NCBI RefSeq assembly: GCF_009768885.1
Contig: NZ_WSQA01000006.1
Span: 124,001-188,000, forward strand
Length of the DNA: 64,000 nt
DNA from: Sphingobacterium humi
GTDB taxonomy: Bacteria; Bacteroidota; Bacteroidia; Sphingobacteriales; Sphingobacteriaceae
Reading direction: 5' to 3'
Part shown: one piece after another, positions 8,269 to 19,239 of the stretch
How positions within the stretch are numbered: the first letter of the stretch is position 1
Layout of the letters: every line of letters begins with the position of its first letter
Notes under the pieces: model-generated
Databases searched by the model: none
What the model saw: the letters and a program-made list of their open reading frames with translations, nothing else
What the model was told of the DNA's origin: nothing
Made by a program: the position numbers and the translations under genes

Positions 8269-11200
8269 TTAAAAGCCAACGTTTAAAGAAAAGGTATAAC
8301 TCGCTGTTGTGGGATAACCAAAGGCCGTTTGTGTCTCTGGATCAGTACCCGAATACGGAGATATGGTGAATAGGTTATTCGCATATAAACCAAGCTGCAA
8401 TTGCTTAACGATTTTTTTGAACATCGTCGGATTTGCACGCCAGCTCAATCCCAACTCGGTACATTTAATATATGCACCAGACTCAACATCCTTGTCGATG
8501 AGGTAAGAGGCATAATTGGAGAATCCTTGCGAGTAAAATGCGACATCCGTCATATCGCCATACTGACGCCAGCGATACTGTTGATTCTTCAGGCGGTTTG
8601 TACGGCTGGCTGTCACATCATCCGTCGCACCACTAGGTCCTTCACGACGGTCCTGGAAGCCTTTGATCATATTCCCTTGAGCAAATACAAAATTGCTGGT
8701 TAGGCTCAAACTCTTATACCGAATCCGGGTATTAAAACCACCATATAGTTTCGGATCCTGTTGTCCCAAGAAATACGTCCGATACTTAGCTTGTAGATCT
8801 GCCGATGAAATTTTAGACAGGTCAATTACTTCATCGCCTGTAATATTTCCACTTGCATCTATAGCTTGGGCATGCACCATCATATGCCCATTGCTTGGAT
8901 CAATATGACTGAATTTATAACCGAACCAAGATCGAACCGCATAATTCTCTACATTTTGAGCAGCTAATGAGGAAACAGTTGGTGTCTTTTTATAGTATAC
9001 TTTATCCAGGTTGTTTTTTACTGTGGTTAGGTTTGCTCCCACTTCCCATAACCAATCCTCATTTTTAACGGCTTCTACCCGGGCCGAAAGCTCCCAACCT
9101 TTATTAGATAGTACGCCCGCATTAACGATGGAAGAAGTTCTTCCCACAGAGGCTGGCAAGGCAACCCGATCTAGCAAGTCGGTTACTTTATTATCATAAT
9201 AATTCGCCTCCAAATTTAAGCGGCTATTGAAAACCGATAGTTGGACCCCATAATTGATATCGCGTTTTTTCTCCCATTTCAACACCGGATTTCCATAATC
9301 AAAACGGCTTGCTTTGGCCACATCATCATACACAAGTGCACTTAGCGTATAGGTATGAAATGGATAAACGGAACGGTTGATGCTACCCGTATAGCCATAT
9401 CCAAAAGAGAACACCAAGCGATTTAACCAAGGCATTTGCTCTTTAACAAGCATTTCTTCATGGGCATTCCATTTGAATCCGGCCGACCATAATGGCGTAA
9501 ATTGATTTTTAGAACCAATGATATCGACACCATCGGAACGGAAATTCGCATTAACTACATAGCGATTTGCATAGGCGTAAGCAAAAGAGCTGATAAAAGA
9601 AACCGATCGATCGCGCTCATAATAGGTACCGCCTAAGCGCGAGAGGTCCAATCTTTTATAGGTAGATGCTGGAATATCATCCCAAGAAGGATAACCGGCC
9701 ATACGATATTCCTGTAAATACACGGGGTTATAGTGGAAGAAACGATTGTTGGTTCGCTCTGATACCTCATTGGCTACGAAAGCCTGAACATAATGTTTCT
9801 CCTGAAACGTCCGATTATACTCTAGGGTATTGCGAACGGTATAGTCGATTGTTTTTCCCGAGTTCTCTTCCAAGAATCCATAGTTGAATTTCGGAAGGAT
9901 GCCGGCACCACCAGTAATGGCTGAATTCAACCAGTTTTCCGCATAAGAACGATAGGTTCCGGCGCGGGATTCATCGGTAGTTTGCACATTCGTATAATTC
10001 AACACCCCTGTACCCCTGTATTGAAATCCATTTAAGAATTTCCATTCAAAGCCCAATTGACTACGAATGTTACCATAATCGGTAGACAAGGTATTTTCCT
10101 TTAATTCCCGGATGATATTAAAGGTTTTGTAATTCAGATCGGAATAATAATTCAGGTCATTACTTAAGTTTCTATAGGTATTATCCCATGCGAAAGAACC
10201 ATCTTGTAAATATGGTTGTTCATATGGATTGGCAAACAGTGCATAGCGAAAGGGATCCTGGTTAGATTGTCCTTCTCTATTTTTCTTGATCGTGGAATTG
10301 ATATTAAAGTCGATTAAAATGCGATCATTAATGTTTCTTGTCAGTTTCAAATTCATTCCACCTTGCTTAAACTGATTCTCCATTAAGGTTCCATTCGCAT
10401 CCTGATAATTTAAGGATGCATTATATTGTAATTTGGTACTTCCGCCACTCATCGCGATGTTATGCGACTGTTGATAAGCGTGGTCATAAAGCACATCAAC
10501 CCAATCCGTATTAATTGCTGCTAAGGCATTTATTTGTGCTTCGGCTTCTTCCCGACTCAGGTTTCCATTGTCAGCCTGATAGAGCAATTGATTAACGCGT
10601 CCACCATATACGGGGTGAAAATCACCATAAATCTGACGTTCAAATGCGATCTTTTCCTGCGAATTCATAAAATTGAAGGTATTAATCGGTCGCATCGTTA
10701 GCCCTTGCTTCGTACTGTAGTTGATATAATCTTTACCAGCTTCACCTCTTTTGGTCGTGATCACAATAACGCCATTGGCAGCACGCGCACCATAAATGGA
10801 GGCCGCCGTTGCATCGCGTAAAATATCTATGGTCGCAATATCTTCAGGAGGGATATTTCCAATTCCGTTGGTGAGTAGGTTATTAATATTTGAATTGGTC
10901 TTGTCCATACCCGCCACATCGCCAGTTTGCAAAGGCATCCCATCGAGGATAATTAAAGGCTCGGCACTCCCCGTCATGGTATTACTTCCTCGGATGATAA
11001 TCGACCCTGTTTCTCCTGGACGGCCTGAATTCGAACGCACATAAACACCGGTCATTTTCCCACGCAAGGCTTTATCAATACTGGTAATTCCAGCACCTTC
11101 CAAATCTTCCCCTTTGATAGAAGAAATATTACCGACTAGTTTGCTTCTTTCGCGCTTTTGAATACCCGTGGAAACCAATACATCCTCAATCTGTTGGGCC

Positions 11201-11799
11201 TTCATCCGCAGGCGGATTAATAGTTGTTTTTGGTTCCCCACTTGGATCACTTCAGGATGGTATCCCAAGGAATTCGCTTCAATTTCTTTGGCATTTTCTA
11301 ACTTGAGCATTTTAAAGGTACCGGCTTGATCCGTTGCTGTTCCGATCCGGGTTCCCTTAATGAGCACTGTCGCACCAATAATAGGCTTTCCATCTTCATT
11401 GACCACCCGCCCATGGATGGTATCTTGCTTGGAAGGTGTTAATTTCATCATCTCCCTATCCGTTGACTCATTCTTTTCTACCTTCTTCTTCACCAGAATT
11501 TGCTGGCCAGAAATCTTGAACTCTAAATTCGTTTTACTTTCCAGTTCCCGAATAATCTGTGCTAAGGGACAACTTGCGCAGGAGAAGGTAAGATTTGGAA
11601 TCTGAGTTACCTCCTTATCGTAAAGAAAAACATAATTGGTTTGTTTTTCTATCTGATTAAAGATGCTTACAATAGACTTTTCGCCCGCTGACACCCGAAT
11701 TTGTGCCCCTACTTGTAAGCTTTGCAACAGCAATAATAAGCAGATAGAAACCCCTAGTCCCCACGGTGAAATCGGGACTCTTTTAAAAAAATACTTCAT
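8269..11799 (-). CDS. SusC/RagA TonB-dependent transporter with STN signalling domain
   Basis: 1176-residue outer-membrane transporter. In order: signal peptide (1-33), STN secretin/TonB N-terminal domain (about 36-105), carboxypeptidase-regulatory-like beta domain (about 127-200), plug (about 210-350, with ASIYGARAANGVI) and a 22-strand type barrel ending in Phe (LNVGF). The linker to the plug has VSTGIQKRERSKL in place of the common VVVGYG form. The STN domain normally touches the periplasmic part of a FecR protein, and fecR and a sigma-factor gene lie just upstream. Substrate sensing at the outer membrane therefore likely controls transcription of this operon. The cargo is unknown. Confidence 0.95.
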   Translation of the reverse strand: MKYFFKRVPISPWGLGVSICLLLLLQSLQVGAQIRVSAGEKSIVSIFNQIEKQTNYVFLYDKEVTQIPNLTFSCASCPLAQIIRELESKTNLEFKISGQQILVKKKVEKNESTDREMMKLTPSKQDTIHGRVVNEDGKPIIGATVLIKGTRIGTATDQAGTFKMLKLENAKEIEANSLGYHPEVIQVGNQKQLLIRLRMKAQQIEDVLVSTGIQKRERSKLVGNISSIKGEDLEGAGITSIDKALRGKMTGVYVRSNSGRPGETGSIIIRGSNTMTGSAEPLIILDGMPLQTGDVAGMDKTNSNINNLLTNGIGNIPPEDIATIDILRDATAASIYGARAANGVIVITTKRGEAGKDYINYSTKQGLTMRPINTFNFMNSQEKIAFERQIYGDFHPVYGGRVNQLLYQADNGNLSREEAEAQINALAAINTDWVDVLYDHAYQQSHNIAMSGGSTKLQYNASLNYQDANGTLMENQFKQGGMNLKLTRNINDRILIDFNINSTIKKNREGQSNQDPFRYALFANPYEQPYLQDGSFAWDNTYRNLSNDLNYYSDLNYKTFNIIRELKENTLSTDYGNIRSQLGFEWKFLNGFQYRGTGVLNYTNVQTTDESRAGTYRSYAENWLNSAITGGAGILPKFNYGFLEENSGKTIDYTVRNTLEYNRTFQEKHYVQAFVANEVSERTNNRFFHYNPVYLQEYRMAGYPSWDDIPASTYKRLDLSRLGGTYYERDRSVSFISSFAYAYANRYVVNANFRSDGVDIIGSKNQFTPLWSAGFKWNAHEEMLVKEQMPWLNRLVFSFGYGYTGSINRSVYPFHTYTLSALVYDDVAKASRFDYGNPVLKWEKKRDINYGVQLSVFNSRLNLEANYYDNKVTDLLDRVALPASVGRTSSIVNAGVLSNKGWELSARVEAVKNEDWLWEVGANLTTVKNNLDKVYYKKTPTVSSLAAQNVENYAVRSWFGYKFSHIDPSNGHMMVHAQAIDASGNITGDEVIDLSKISSADLQAKYRTYFLGQQDPKLYGGFNTRIRYKSLSLTSNFVFAQGNMIKGFQDRREGPSGATDDVTASRTNRLKNQQYRWRQYGDMTDVAFYSQGFSNYASYLIDKDVESGAYIKCTELGLSWRANPTMFKKIVKQLQLGLYANNLFTISPYSGTDPETQTAFGYPTTASYTFSLNVGF

Positions 11800-11847
11800 A
11801 ATTTTTTAGTGGTTTTGGTGTATTTGTTGATTTGATTTATTTGATGG

Positions 11848-12870
11848 TTATTCTTCTTTTTGAATTAACAAGTCGATGTCAAAGAAGTGCAGCATATCCA
11901 CCACTTCCTGCATAGAACCTTTTCTTTTTATCCGTCCGGAAATTTTCTTGCCCCTATCAGCCTCCTTTAACTTAATTTTTACAGGATACCAACGTTCCAA
12001 TTCCTGAATAATCATTTGCGGACTGGCATCTTCGAAATAAAAGTCACCTTCTTTCCAGGCAACTACAGCAGTCGGATTTTGTAACAGCTGTACATATTGG
12101 GTGCCTTGGGTTTTATTCGACACAAACTGTTCCGCCGGGGCCAACTGTAGCGCTTTTTGCTGTGCGTTGCTGATTTCCACTTTCCCTTCTAATAGGGTAA
12201 CTGACCCCATTTGCTCGTTAGCGTAATTGCGTGTATTAAAATGAGTACCTAACACTCGAACCTGTTGTTGTGGGGTATGTACGATAAAAGGCTTCTCTTT
12301 ATTAGGCGCGACTTCAAAGTATACTTCGCCTTCCACCTGTACCTCCCTAGTATCCCCTTCGAAGCTGGCCGGAAAAGTAATTTTGGAGAATGCATTTAAC
12401 CAAACGGCTGTTCCATCGGCCAATATCACCTGTTGTTGGCGTCCTCTACCTGTTTCTATCCATTGTTCTTTTCCAAGCGGGCTATCTACGTTCCATTTTC
12501 TAAAATCCAACTGTCCATGCTCGTCCATCACATTGGCCAGCTCCGCTGTTACCGTTTCTAGGTTATCTAATAAAATGGTATCGCCATTGGCCAATACCAA
12601 TTTTGAAATCGAGGCTGTATCTGCAAAAACCGTTTTTAACTCAGGTTCCTTTAAATAAGATGGACTGTTTATAAACCATAGGCCTAGCACAAGGAATACA
12701 CAGGCAACGGCTGCCGCGACCATCCAGGGCGTTTTAGCCGAACCAACTTCCGCATCCTCGAGAAGATGATTTAAACTCGAATCCCCATCTTGTTGTGCCC
12801 GCATCACAATTCCACGCCACAACTGCTGTTTCTTCTTACGGTCTTGATTTTTTTGAAATAGGTTTATCAT
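11848..12870 (-). CDS. FecR-family anti-sigma factor
   Basis: 340-residue inner-membrane regulator. A cytoplasmic N-terminal part (1-48) should bind the sigma factor, and a single membrane helix follows at about 49-68. The periplasmic part holds a FecR domain (about 140-236, with VILADGTAVWLNAFSKITFP and VEGEVYFEV) and a C-terminal DUF4974 domain (about 268-338, GDFYFEDASPQMIIQELERW). It sits between the ECF sigma gene (111 bases upstream) and the STN-bearing susC (48 bases downstream), the usual order for transporter-controlled signalling in this phylum. Release of the sigma factor on substrate binding is family knowledge, not shown here. Confidence 0.94.
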   Translation of the reverse strand: MINLFQKNQDRKKKQQLWRGIVMRAQQDGDSSLNHLLEDAEVGSAKTPWMVAAAVACVFLVLGLWFINSPSYLKEPELKTVFADTASISKLVLANGDTILLDNLETVTAELANVMDEHGQLDFRKWNVDSPLGKEQWIETGRGRQQQVILADGTAVWLNAFSKITFPASFEGDTREVQVEGEVYFEVAPNKEKPFIVHTPQQQVRVLGTHFNTRNYANEQMGSVTLLEGKVEISNAQQKALQLAPAEQFVSNKTQGTQYVQLLQNPTAVVAWKEGDFYFEDASPQMIIQELERWYPVKIKLKEADRGKKISGRIKRKGSMQEVVDMLHFFDIDLLIQKEE

Positions 12871-12981
12871 ATATAATTCAGGGTCTACAGGTATAGTCTG
12901 TCTTTTTTGAAAAACATACTATAGCAAATGAAAAAAAATGAAAAAATTATTGGAAAGGAAGTAAATCCTCGGTAAAAGAGC

Positions 12982-13560
12982 TTACCAATGGATGAAAAAC
13001 AAAAATAATAACCAGGTGGTTTTATTACCAAAGCGATCTCGAAGACGTTTTAAGGCACTTGAAATTTGGTTTCTCACGGTTTGCACAGAAATACCTAATT
13101 TCTCTGCAATTTGGAGGGCAGATAGGTTTTCAAATCGACTCAACAAAAATATCTCTTTCATCTTTTCCGGCATCGCATCTATCTCCTTACGCACAAGCAG
13201 ATTTTCTTCGGTATAATCCTCACGAGTACTTTCAGCGAAATTATAATCCCAATATTCTTCTTGATCATCAAGCGGCACGAAGACAGGAAGTTTATCTCTT
13301 TTAGCATAAAAGTCATAAATTTTATGGCGGAGCATAGAGGTTAAATATCCTTCAATATGATTCTTGACCTGCCAGTATCCTCTATTTTTCCAAATAACAT
13401 AAAAAACGTCTTGTGTAATATCGGAGGCATCCTCTTCATTGGCTAGCTTTTGCTTGGCGAGTCTATATATTTTTTTCCAATAGCTATCAAACAAGCGTTT
13501 AAAAGCTTCTGGATTAGCATCATTGATACCGTTTACCAAATCTTGATCTTCCTTTTTCAC
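12982..13560 (-). CDS. ECF RNA polymerase sigma factor (FecI-like)
   Basis: 192 residues. The sigma-2 region (FKRLFDSYWKKIYRLAKQKL, then DASDITQDVFYVIWKNR) and sigma-4 helix-turn-helix (LSALQIAEKLGISVQTVRNQ) are intact, with the MPEKMKEIFLLSRFE linker typical of Bacteroidota ECF factors. The only suitable start is a GTG at 13560; no ATG occurs nearby in frame. The C-terminus ends in an unusual hydrophobic run (TTWLLFLFFIHW) after the DNA-binding helix, which might aid contact with the membrane or FecR. It heads the FecR/SusCD cluster and likely turns on the susC promoter and possibly its own. Confidence 0.93.
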   Translation of the reverse strand: MKKEDQDLVNGINDANPEAFKRLFDSYWKKIYRLAKQKLANEEDASDITQDVFYVIWKNRGYWQVKNHIEGYLTSMLRHKIYDFYAKRDKLPVFVPLDDQEEYWDYNFAESTREDYTEENLLVRKEIDAMPEKMKEIFLLSRFENLSALQIAEKLGISVQTVRNQISSALKRLRDRFGNKTTWLLFLFFIHW

Positions 13561-13784
13561 CTTAAAAAAATGAAATCCTTGCTAGCAGCGTTTATAGCGT
13601 ATTCTTCAATAATAGAAAAAATCCCTTAAAGTCAAAAAATTTAATTTATAAGAGCTTCCCCTACACGAGGGAAATTACCGCGATTAAGGCGCGCTAGAAT
13701 TTGGACAGCCCTTAGCTAACTCATGTATCCTTCCCTGCCAATACTCCCCCCTCCAAATCCCCTTTCTCTCCCCTATCCTCTCCC

Positions 13785-13817
13785 ATTGCAAAGGGGATTA
13801 ATACGGCTGTGAAAGGG
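13785..13817 (-). repeat. 33-bp dispersed repeat, copy A
   Basis: On the minus strand this starts CCCTTTCACAGCCGTATT and ends AATCCCCTTTGCAAT. It matches the plus strand at 55533-55565 with 3 differences in 33. The right half also pairs with 13756-13765 as a hairpin. Confidence 0.7.
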
Positions 13818-14124
13818 AAGTAAAAGGGCAGAGAACAAAAGCATCCTCAGCCTTTAGCCGAAGAAGCCTGCCATAAAGAGCCAACCAGCCTAGCCCAGCT
13901 CTCCCATAAATCCTACAGTTTCCCTTAAACTTCGCTTAGCAAAATCAAGCGACTGCGCAACGCTTCCTCCAACTTCCTGTTACACACCCTTTAGCAACAA
14001 GCTGAAAACGCCATAATATTATCGATATCAGTCAAAAAATCAAGGCTTTAAATAGCCTTAAATAGCATCCTAACAGCCTTTCCTCGCATTTTCAAAAAAA
14101 TATAAATTTATTTAGCACTTGTCT

Positions 14125-14155
14125 TTTGGTTTTAAGGAGATAAAACTTATTTTTG
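14125..14155 (+). promoter_or_regulatory. atpD promoter, Bacteroidota housekeeping type
   Basis: TTTG (14125-14128) is followed after 19 bases by TATTTTTG (14148-14155). This is an exact fit to the TTTG / TAnnTTTG consensus and predicts a leader of about 60 nt. Confidence 0.8.
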
Positions 14156-14182
14156 CATTCCGAAATACAGCGTGTAAAATAG

Positions 14183-15724
<1,542 letters not shown>

Positions 15725-16050
15725 GTTGAGTAGTGAGTAATGAGTACTTTGTAGTTAGACCTAAATCGGAATAACTTAATGCAAAGACGAATTACTCAAG
15801 CAAAAAACTTAAATTGCCCCAAAGCATAAAAATAAGTAATACGTAGTTCGTCATTAAAAGAGAACTTCAACGCGAACTACGTATTATTTAATTCCAGCAT
15901 ATCGATAAAAACAAAAGTAAAAAGTAGTTATAGGTCCAAGTATTAAGCAGCAAGGTCTAAATACGAAAGTCTAACAAACAAGTACTATATACACAACACC
16001 AAGGTCTAAATACTAAATACTAACTACTAAATACTACATACAACACATCC
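15725..16050. repeat. Heptanucleotide-repeat intergenic element, atpD-atpC spacer
   Basis: The whole spacer appears built from one element. The left arm starts 4 bases after the atpD stop as 7-mers GAGTAGT, GAGTAAT, GAGTACT, TTGTAGT and ends TAGACC. The right arm (16003-16041) starts GGTC, then reads TAAATAC, TAAATAC, TAACTAC, TAAATAC, TACATAC, and stops 9 bases before the atpC ATG. The arms are roughly inverted copies. In the middle is a perfect 14-bp inverted repeat (TAATACGTAGTTCG at 15837-15850, complement at 15873-15886) with a 22-nt loop. Degenerate single units occur between. No gene is seen. Confidence 0.75.
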
Positions 16051-16299
16051 ATGAATTTAACAATTATTACTCCAGATAAATTAGCCTTCGAAGGACCAGT
16101 TACCGCGGTAACTGTACCAGGTTCTGCAGGATCCTTTCAGATTTTGAAGGACCACGCGGCTATTGTATCTACGCTGGATGATGGAAAGGTCATTATTAAA
16201 AATAATAATGACGAACAAGTCATTATTATTAAAGGTGGTGTGGTTGAAGTAAAGGACAACAAAATCATCATTTTAGCGGAAGGAATTGCCGGAGAATAG
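16051..16299 (+). CDS. atpC: F1 ATP synthase epsilon subunit (short form)
   Basis: 82 residues: only the N-terminal beta-sandwich that joins gamma to the c-ring (MNLTIITPDKLAFEGPV..., GSAGSFQILKDHAAIVSTL). The C-terminal helical hairpin that inhibits the enzyme in many bacteria is absent, so that form of inhibition is unlikely here. Short epsilon subunits are usual in Bacteroidota. A terminator follows 22 bases after the stop codon. Confidence 0.95.
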   Translation: MNLTIITPDKLAFEGPVTAVTVPGSAGSFQILKDHAAIVSTLDDGKVIIKNNNDEQVIIIKGGVVEVKDNKIIILAEGIAGE

Positions 16300-16320
16300 A
16301 TAGATAAAATAACGATAATG

Positions 16321-16358
16321 TAGCCCTTAAAACTTCAAGTTCTAAGGGCTATTTTTTT
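16321..16358 (+). terminator. Intrinsic terminator after atpC
   Basis: The stem TAGCCCTTA / TAAGGGCTA has a 13-nt loop and is followed by T7. Confidence 0.88.
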
Positions 16359-16664
16359 GCAAGTTTTTCCGAGCTTCCGCCCGTTTTAGGAAGAATTTTC
16401 ACCCTTTTTCAAAAAGTGAAGAATTCTTAAAGATATACCAATTTTAATTTTGGTCTACCAACGTCAAAATTAAAATCGATAAAATAACCAGTTTAATAAA
16501 ATTTAATATTGTTAATTTTAAATCAACCAAATAAAAAACTTTATCAAAATACTTTGTTTGCCTATTGTAGGAAATTTGAAATCCGAGTATCTTACAAAGT
16601 AAATTATGCAAGGAAAGTGTAAAACGAAAATTAAGTAGAATTCATTACCCCAAAAGCTAGGCAT
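16359..16664. other. ilvE upstream region, 306 bp
   Basis: AT-rich leader of the branched-chain operon. An imperfect hairpin (AAGAATTTTCAC / GTGAAGAATTCTT) at about 16390-16430 may act as a second terminator for atpC. A possible -7 box (TACTTTG, 16551-16557) is one base short of consensus. A small frame at 16606 (MQGKCKTKIK) has no run of Ile, Leu or Val codons, so no classic attenuator is evident. Confidence 0.5.
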
Positions 16665-17555
16665 ATGCAGTATTATAATCAAGACACCCTGATTTACTTA
16701 AACAACGAATTCGTGAAAGCGAGTAACGCTGGGGTCGACCTGTTTGGCCAATCGCTACATTATGGCTACGGCGCATTTGAAGGACTACGGGCTTACAGTA
16801 CCCATAATGGTACGCGCATCTTCAAAGCGGAAGAGCATTTCGAGCGTTTACAGCACTCTTGCAAAGCCATTGGCTTGCCTTATACCTGGAACAACCGCGA
16901 GCTGATTGAGCGCTCCTACGAACTGTTGGAAGCGAACAACCTGCGGGCAGCGTATATCCGTCCGTTAATCTACTCCGGTTCCAACATGCACCTGACCACG
17001 GCAAGCTCAGCAAACATCATGATTGCGGCTTGGGAATGGGGTCCTTATTTAGGGCAGAACCTGGTTAAAGTAAACATCTCCAAGATCGAGCGGCCCAATC
17101 CGAAGTCCTTCCCTGTTGATGCGAAGGTATCCGGTCAGTTTATCAATTCCATTTTGGCTACCAGCGATGCCATTCAACACGGCTTTGATGAGGCTTTATT
17201 GGTCGATCAGGAAGGCTTTGTTGCCCAGGCATCCAGTGAGAACCTCTTTATTGAGAAAGATTTTAAAATTTACACGCCCCCATTGGGCAATATATTCCCG
17301 GGTATTACCCGACAAACAGTCATCGACATCTGTAAAGGCCTGAATTTCGATATCATCGAAAAACGCCTTACACCACAGGATGTCTACCAGGCTGACTCTG
17401 CCTTCTTAAGCGGCACCGCAGCTGGCATTATCGGTATTAAACAAGTAGACCATGTGTTGTACCCAGAGGCCTGGGAAGACAGCATTGGCGCATCTATCCA
17501 ACGAAAATATAAAAACTTAGTATTAGAGCAAGAGAATTATGAAGTCATCATCTGA
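16665..17555 (+). CDS. ilvE: Branched-chain amino-acid aminotransferase
   Basis: 296-residue fold-type IV PLP enzyme that makes or breaks down Ile, Leu and Val by transamination with glutamate. The PLP lysine is likely Lys154 (VDAKVSGQF). [11 protein letters not shown] near the N-terminus, ASSENLFI and the SGTAAGI loop near the C-terminus are diagnostic. It is the first gene of the operon. Its last 17 bases overlap the start of ilvD in another frame, so the two are coupled in translation. Confidence 0.97.
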   Translation: MQYYNQDTLIYLNNEFVKASNAGVDLFGQSLHYGYGAFEGLRAYSTHNGTRIFKAEEHFERLQHSCKAIGLPYTWNNRELIERSYELLEANNLRAAYIRPLIYSGSNMHLTTASSANIMIAAWEWGPYLGQNLVKVNISKIERPNPKSFPVDAKVSGQFINSILATSDAIQHGFDEALLVDQEGFVAQASSENLFIEKDFKIYTPPLGNIFPGITRQTVIDICKGLNFDIIEKRLTPQDVYQADSAFLSGTAAGIIGIKQVDHVLYPEAWEDSIGASIQRKYKNLVLEQENYEVII

Positions 17556-19239
17556 TAACGAAAAGGGGATCAACAAGTACAGTCGCATCTTTACGCAAGA
17601 TCAGACACAACCAGCAGCCAAAGCCATGCTATATGGTATTGGGCTCACCGACCAAGACATGGAAAAAGCACAGGTCGGTATTGCCAGTATGGGCTACGAT
17701 GGGAACACCTGTAACATGCACCTAAACGATTTGGCGCAAATCGTGAAAAAAGGCATTTGGAACAGTGACCTGGTCGGGTTGACTTTTGGTACCATTGGCG
17801 TCAGTGATGGTATGAGTAATGGAACAGACGGAATGCGCTACTCCTTGGTATCACGCGATGTGATTGCCGACAGTATCGAGACCATCTGCGGCGGACAATA
17901 CTACGATGGCGTAGTGGCTATTCCTGGCTGTGATAAAAACATGCCCGGCGCTATTATGGCGATGGGACGTTTAGACCGCCCTGCCATAATGGTATACGGA
18001 GGAACAATTGCTCCGGGCCATTATAAAGGCGAAGAGCTAAACATTGTTTCGGCCTTTGAAGCCTTAGGTAAGAAAATCGCAGGCACCATCTCTGATGAAG
18101 ATTACGACGGGGTGATTCGTCATACCTGTCCGGGAGCCGGCGCATGTGGGGGTATGTATACCGCCAATACCATGGCCTCGGCCATTGAAGCCATGGGGAT
18201 GAGCTTACCTTACTCCTCTTCAAACCCGGCGACCTCCGAAGAAAAGAAAAACGAATGTTTGGAAGTGGGTAAATACATCCGCATCCTCTTAGAAAAAGAT
18301 ATTAAGCCGTCGGATATTATGACGCGTAAGGCTTTTGAAAACGCCATGCGTGCGATTGTTATCCTTGGTGGATCCACCAATGCGGTATTGCACTTTATTG
18401 CCATGGGTAAATCGGTAGGCGTAGATATTACGCCGGATGATTTCCAACGCATGTCGGATGAAACCCCGGTATTGGCCGACTTTAAACCATCGGGTAAATT
18501 CCTGATGCAAGACCTGCACCAATACGGAGGTATCCCTGCGGTATTGCGCTATTTATTAGATGAAGGTCTATTGCATGGCGACTGCTTAACCGTAACAGGA
18601 AAAACCATGGCCGAAAACTTGGCGGATGTAAAATCGATAATGGATTACAACCAGCCTATTATTCAGCCATTGAATAAGCCAATTAAGCAAACGGGTCACT
18701 TGCAAATCCTTTACGGAAACTTAGCAGAACAAGGTTCTGTAGCGAAGATCTCGGGTAAAGAAGGTGAAAAATTCACCGGCCCGGCTCGCGTTTTCGACGG
18801 AGAGCATGACCTCGTAAACGGCCTTGCCAGCGGAAGAATTAAATCGGGTGACGTAGTGGTCATCAAGAATGAAGGCCCGAAAGGTGCCCCAGGCATGCCC
18901 GAAATGTTGAAACCTACCTCCCTTATAATTGGTGCAGGCTTAGGATCATCGGTAGCCTTGATTACAGACGGTCGTTTCTCGGGCGGTACCCACGGCTTTG
19001 TCGTTGGACACATTACCCCGGAAGCTTACGAAGGTGGATTGATCGGTTTAGTGCAAGACGATGATATCATTGAAATCGACGCCGTCAACAACAGCATCAA
19101 CCTGCAAGTCGACGAAGCCGAGATTGCGGCTCGCCGCGCAAACTGGAGCCAACCCGCCCTGAAAGTCAGCAAAGGCGTGTTGTATAAATACGCGAAGACC
19201 GTGGCAAATGCATCCCAGGGTTGTGTGACGGATGAGTAG
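17539..19239 (+). CDS. ilvD: Dihydroxy-acid dehydratase
   Basis: 566 residues. It dehydrates dihydroxyisovalerate and dihydroxymethylvalerate to the 2-oxo acids. The three cluster cysteines are present: Cys58 (GNTCNMHL), Cys131 (GCDKNMPG) and about Cys203 ([14 protein letters not shown]). The ATG at 17539 lies inside the end of ilvE. After the stop codon comes a 405-bp spacer of heptad repeats before ilvB, far longer than other gaps in the operon. Confidence 0.98.
   Translation: MKSSSDNEKGINKYSRIFTQDQTQPAAKAMLYGIGLTDQDMEKAQVGIASMGYDGNTCNMHLNDLAQIVKKGIWNSDLVGLTFGTIGVSDGMSNGTDGMRYSLVSRDVIADSIETICGGQYYDGVVAIPGCDKNMPGAIMAMGRLDRPAIMVYGGTIAPGHYKGEELNIVSAFEALGKKIAGTISDEDYDGVIRHTCPGAGACGGMYTANTMASAIEAMGMSLPYSSSNPATSEEKKNECLEVGKYIRILLEKDIKPSDIMTRKAFENAMRAIVILGGSTNAVLHFIAMGKSVGVDITPDDFQRMSDETPVLADFKPSGKFLMQDLHQYGGIPAVLRYLLDEGLLHGDCLTVTGKTMAENLADVKSIMDYNQPIIQPLNKPIKQTGHLQILYGNLAEQGSVAKISGKEGEKFTGPARVFDGEHDLVNGLASGRIKSGDVVVIKNEGPKGAPGMPEMLKPTSLIIGAGLGSSVALITDGRFSGGTHGFVVGHITPEAYEGGLIGLVQDDDIIEIDAVNNSINLQVDEAEIAARRANWSQPALKVSKGVLYKYAKTVANASQGCVTDE

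Noticed and set aside
8265-8279. TTG start for susD overlapping susC
   Set aside because: The ATG at 8264 gives a normal lipoprotein signal peptide and a 4-base gap to susC.
15725-16050. CRISPR array in the repeat-filled spacers
   Set aside because: Units are only 7 bases, without unique spacers of constant length, and no cas genes are near.
16606-16638. Leader peptide for attenuation of the branched-chain operon
   Set aside because: The ten-codon frame has no cluster of Ile, Leu or Val codons and no terminator/antiterminator pair follows it.
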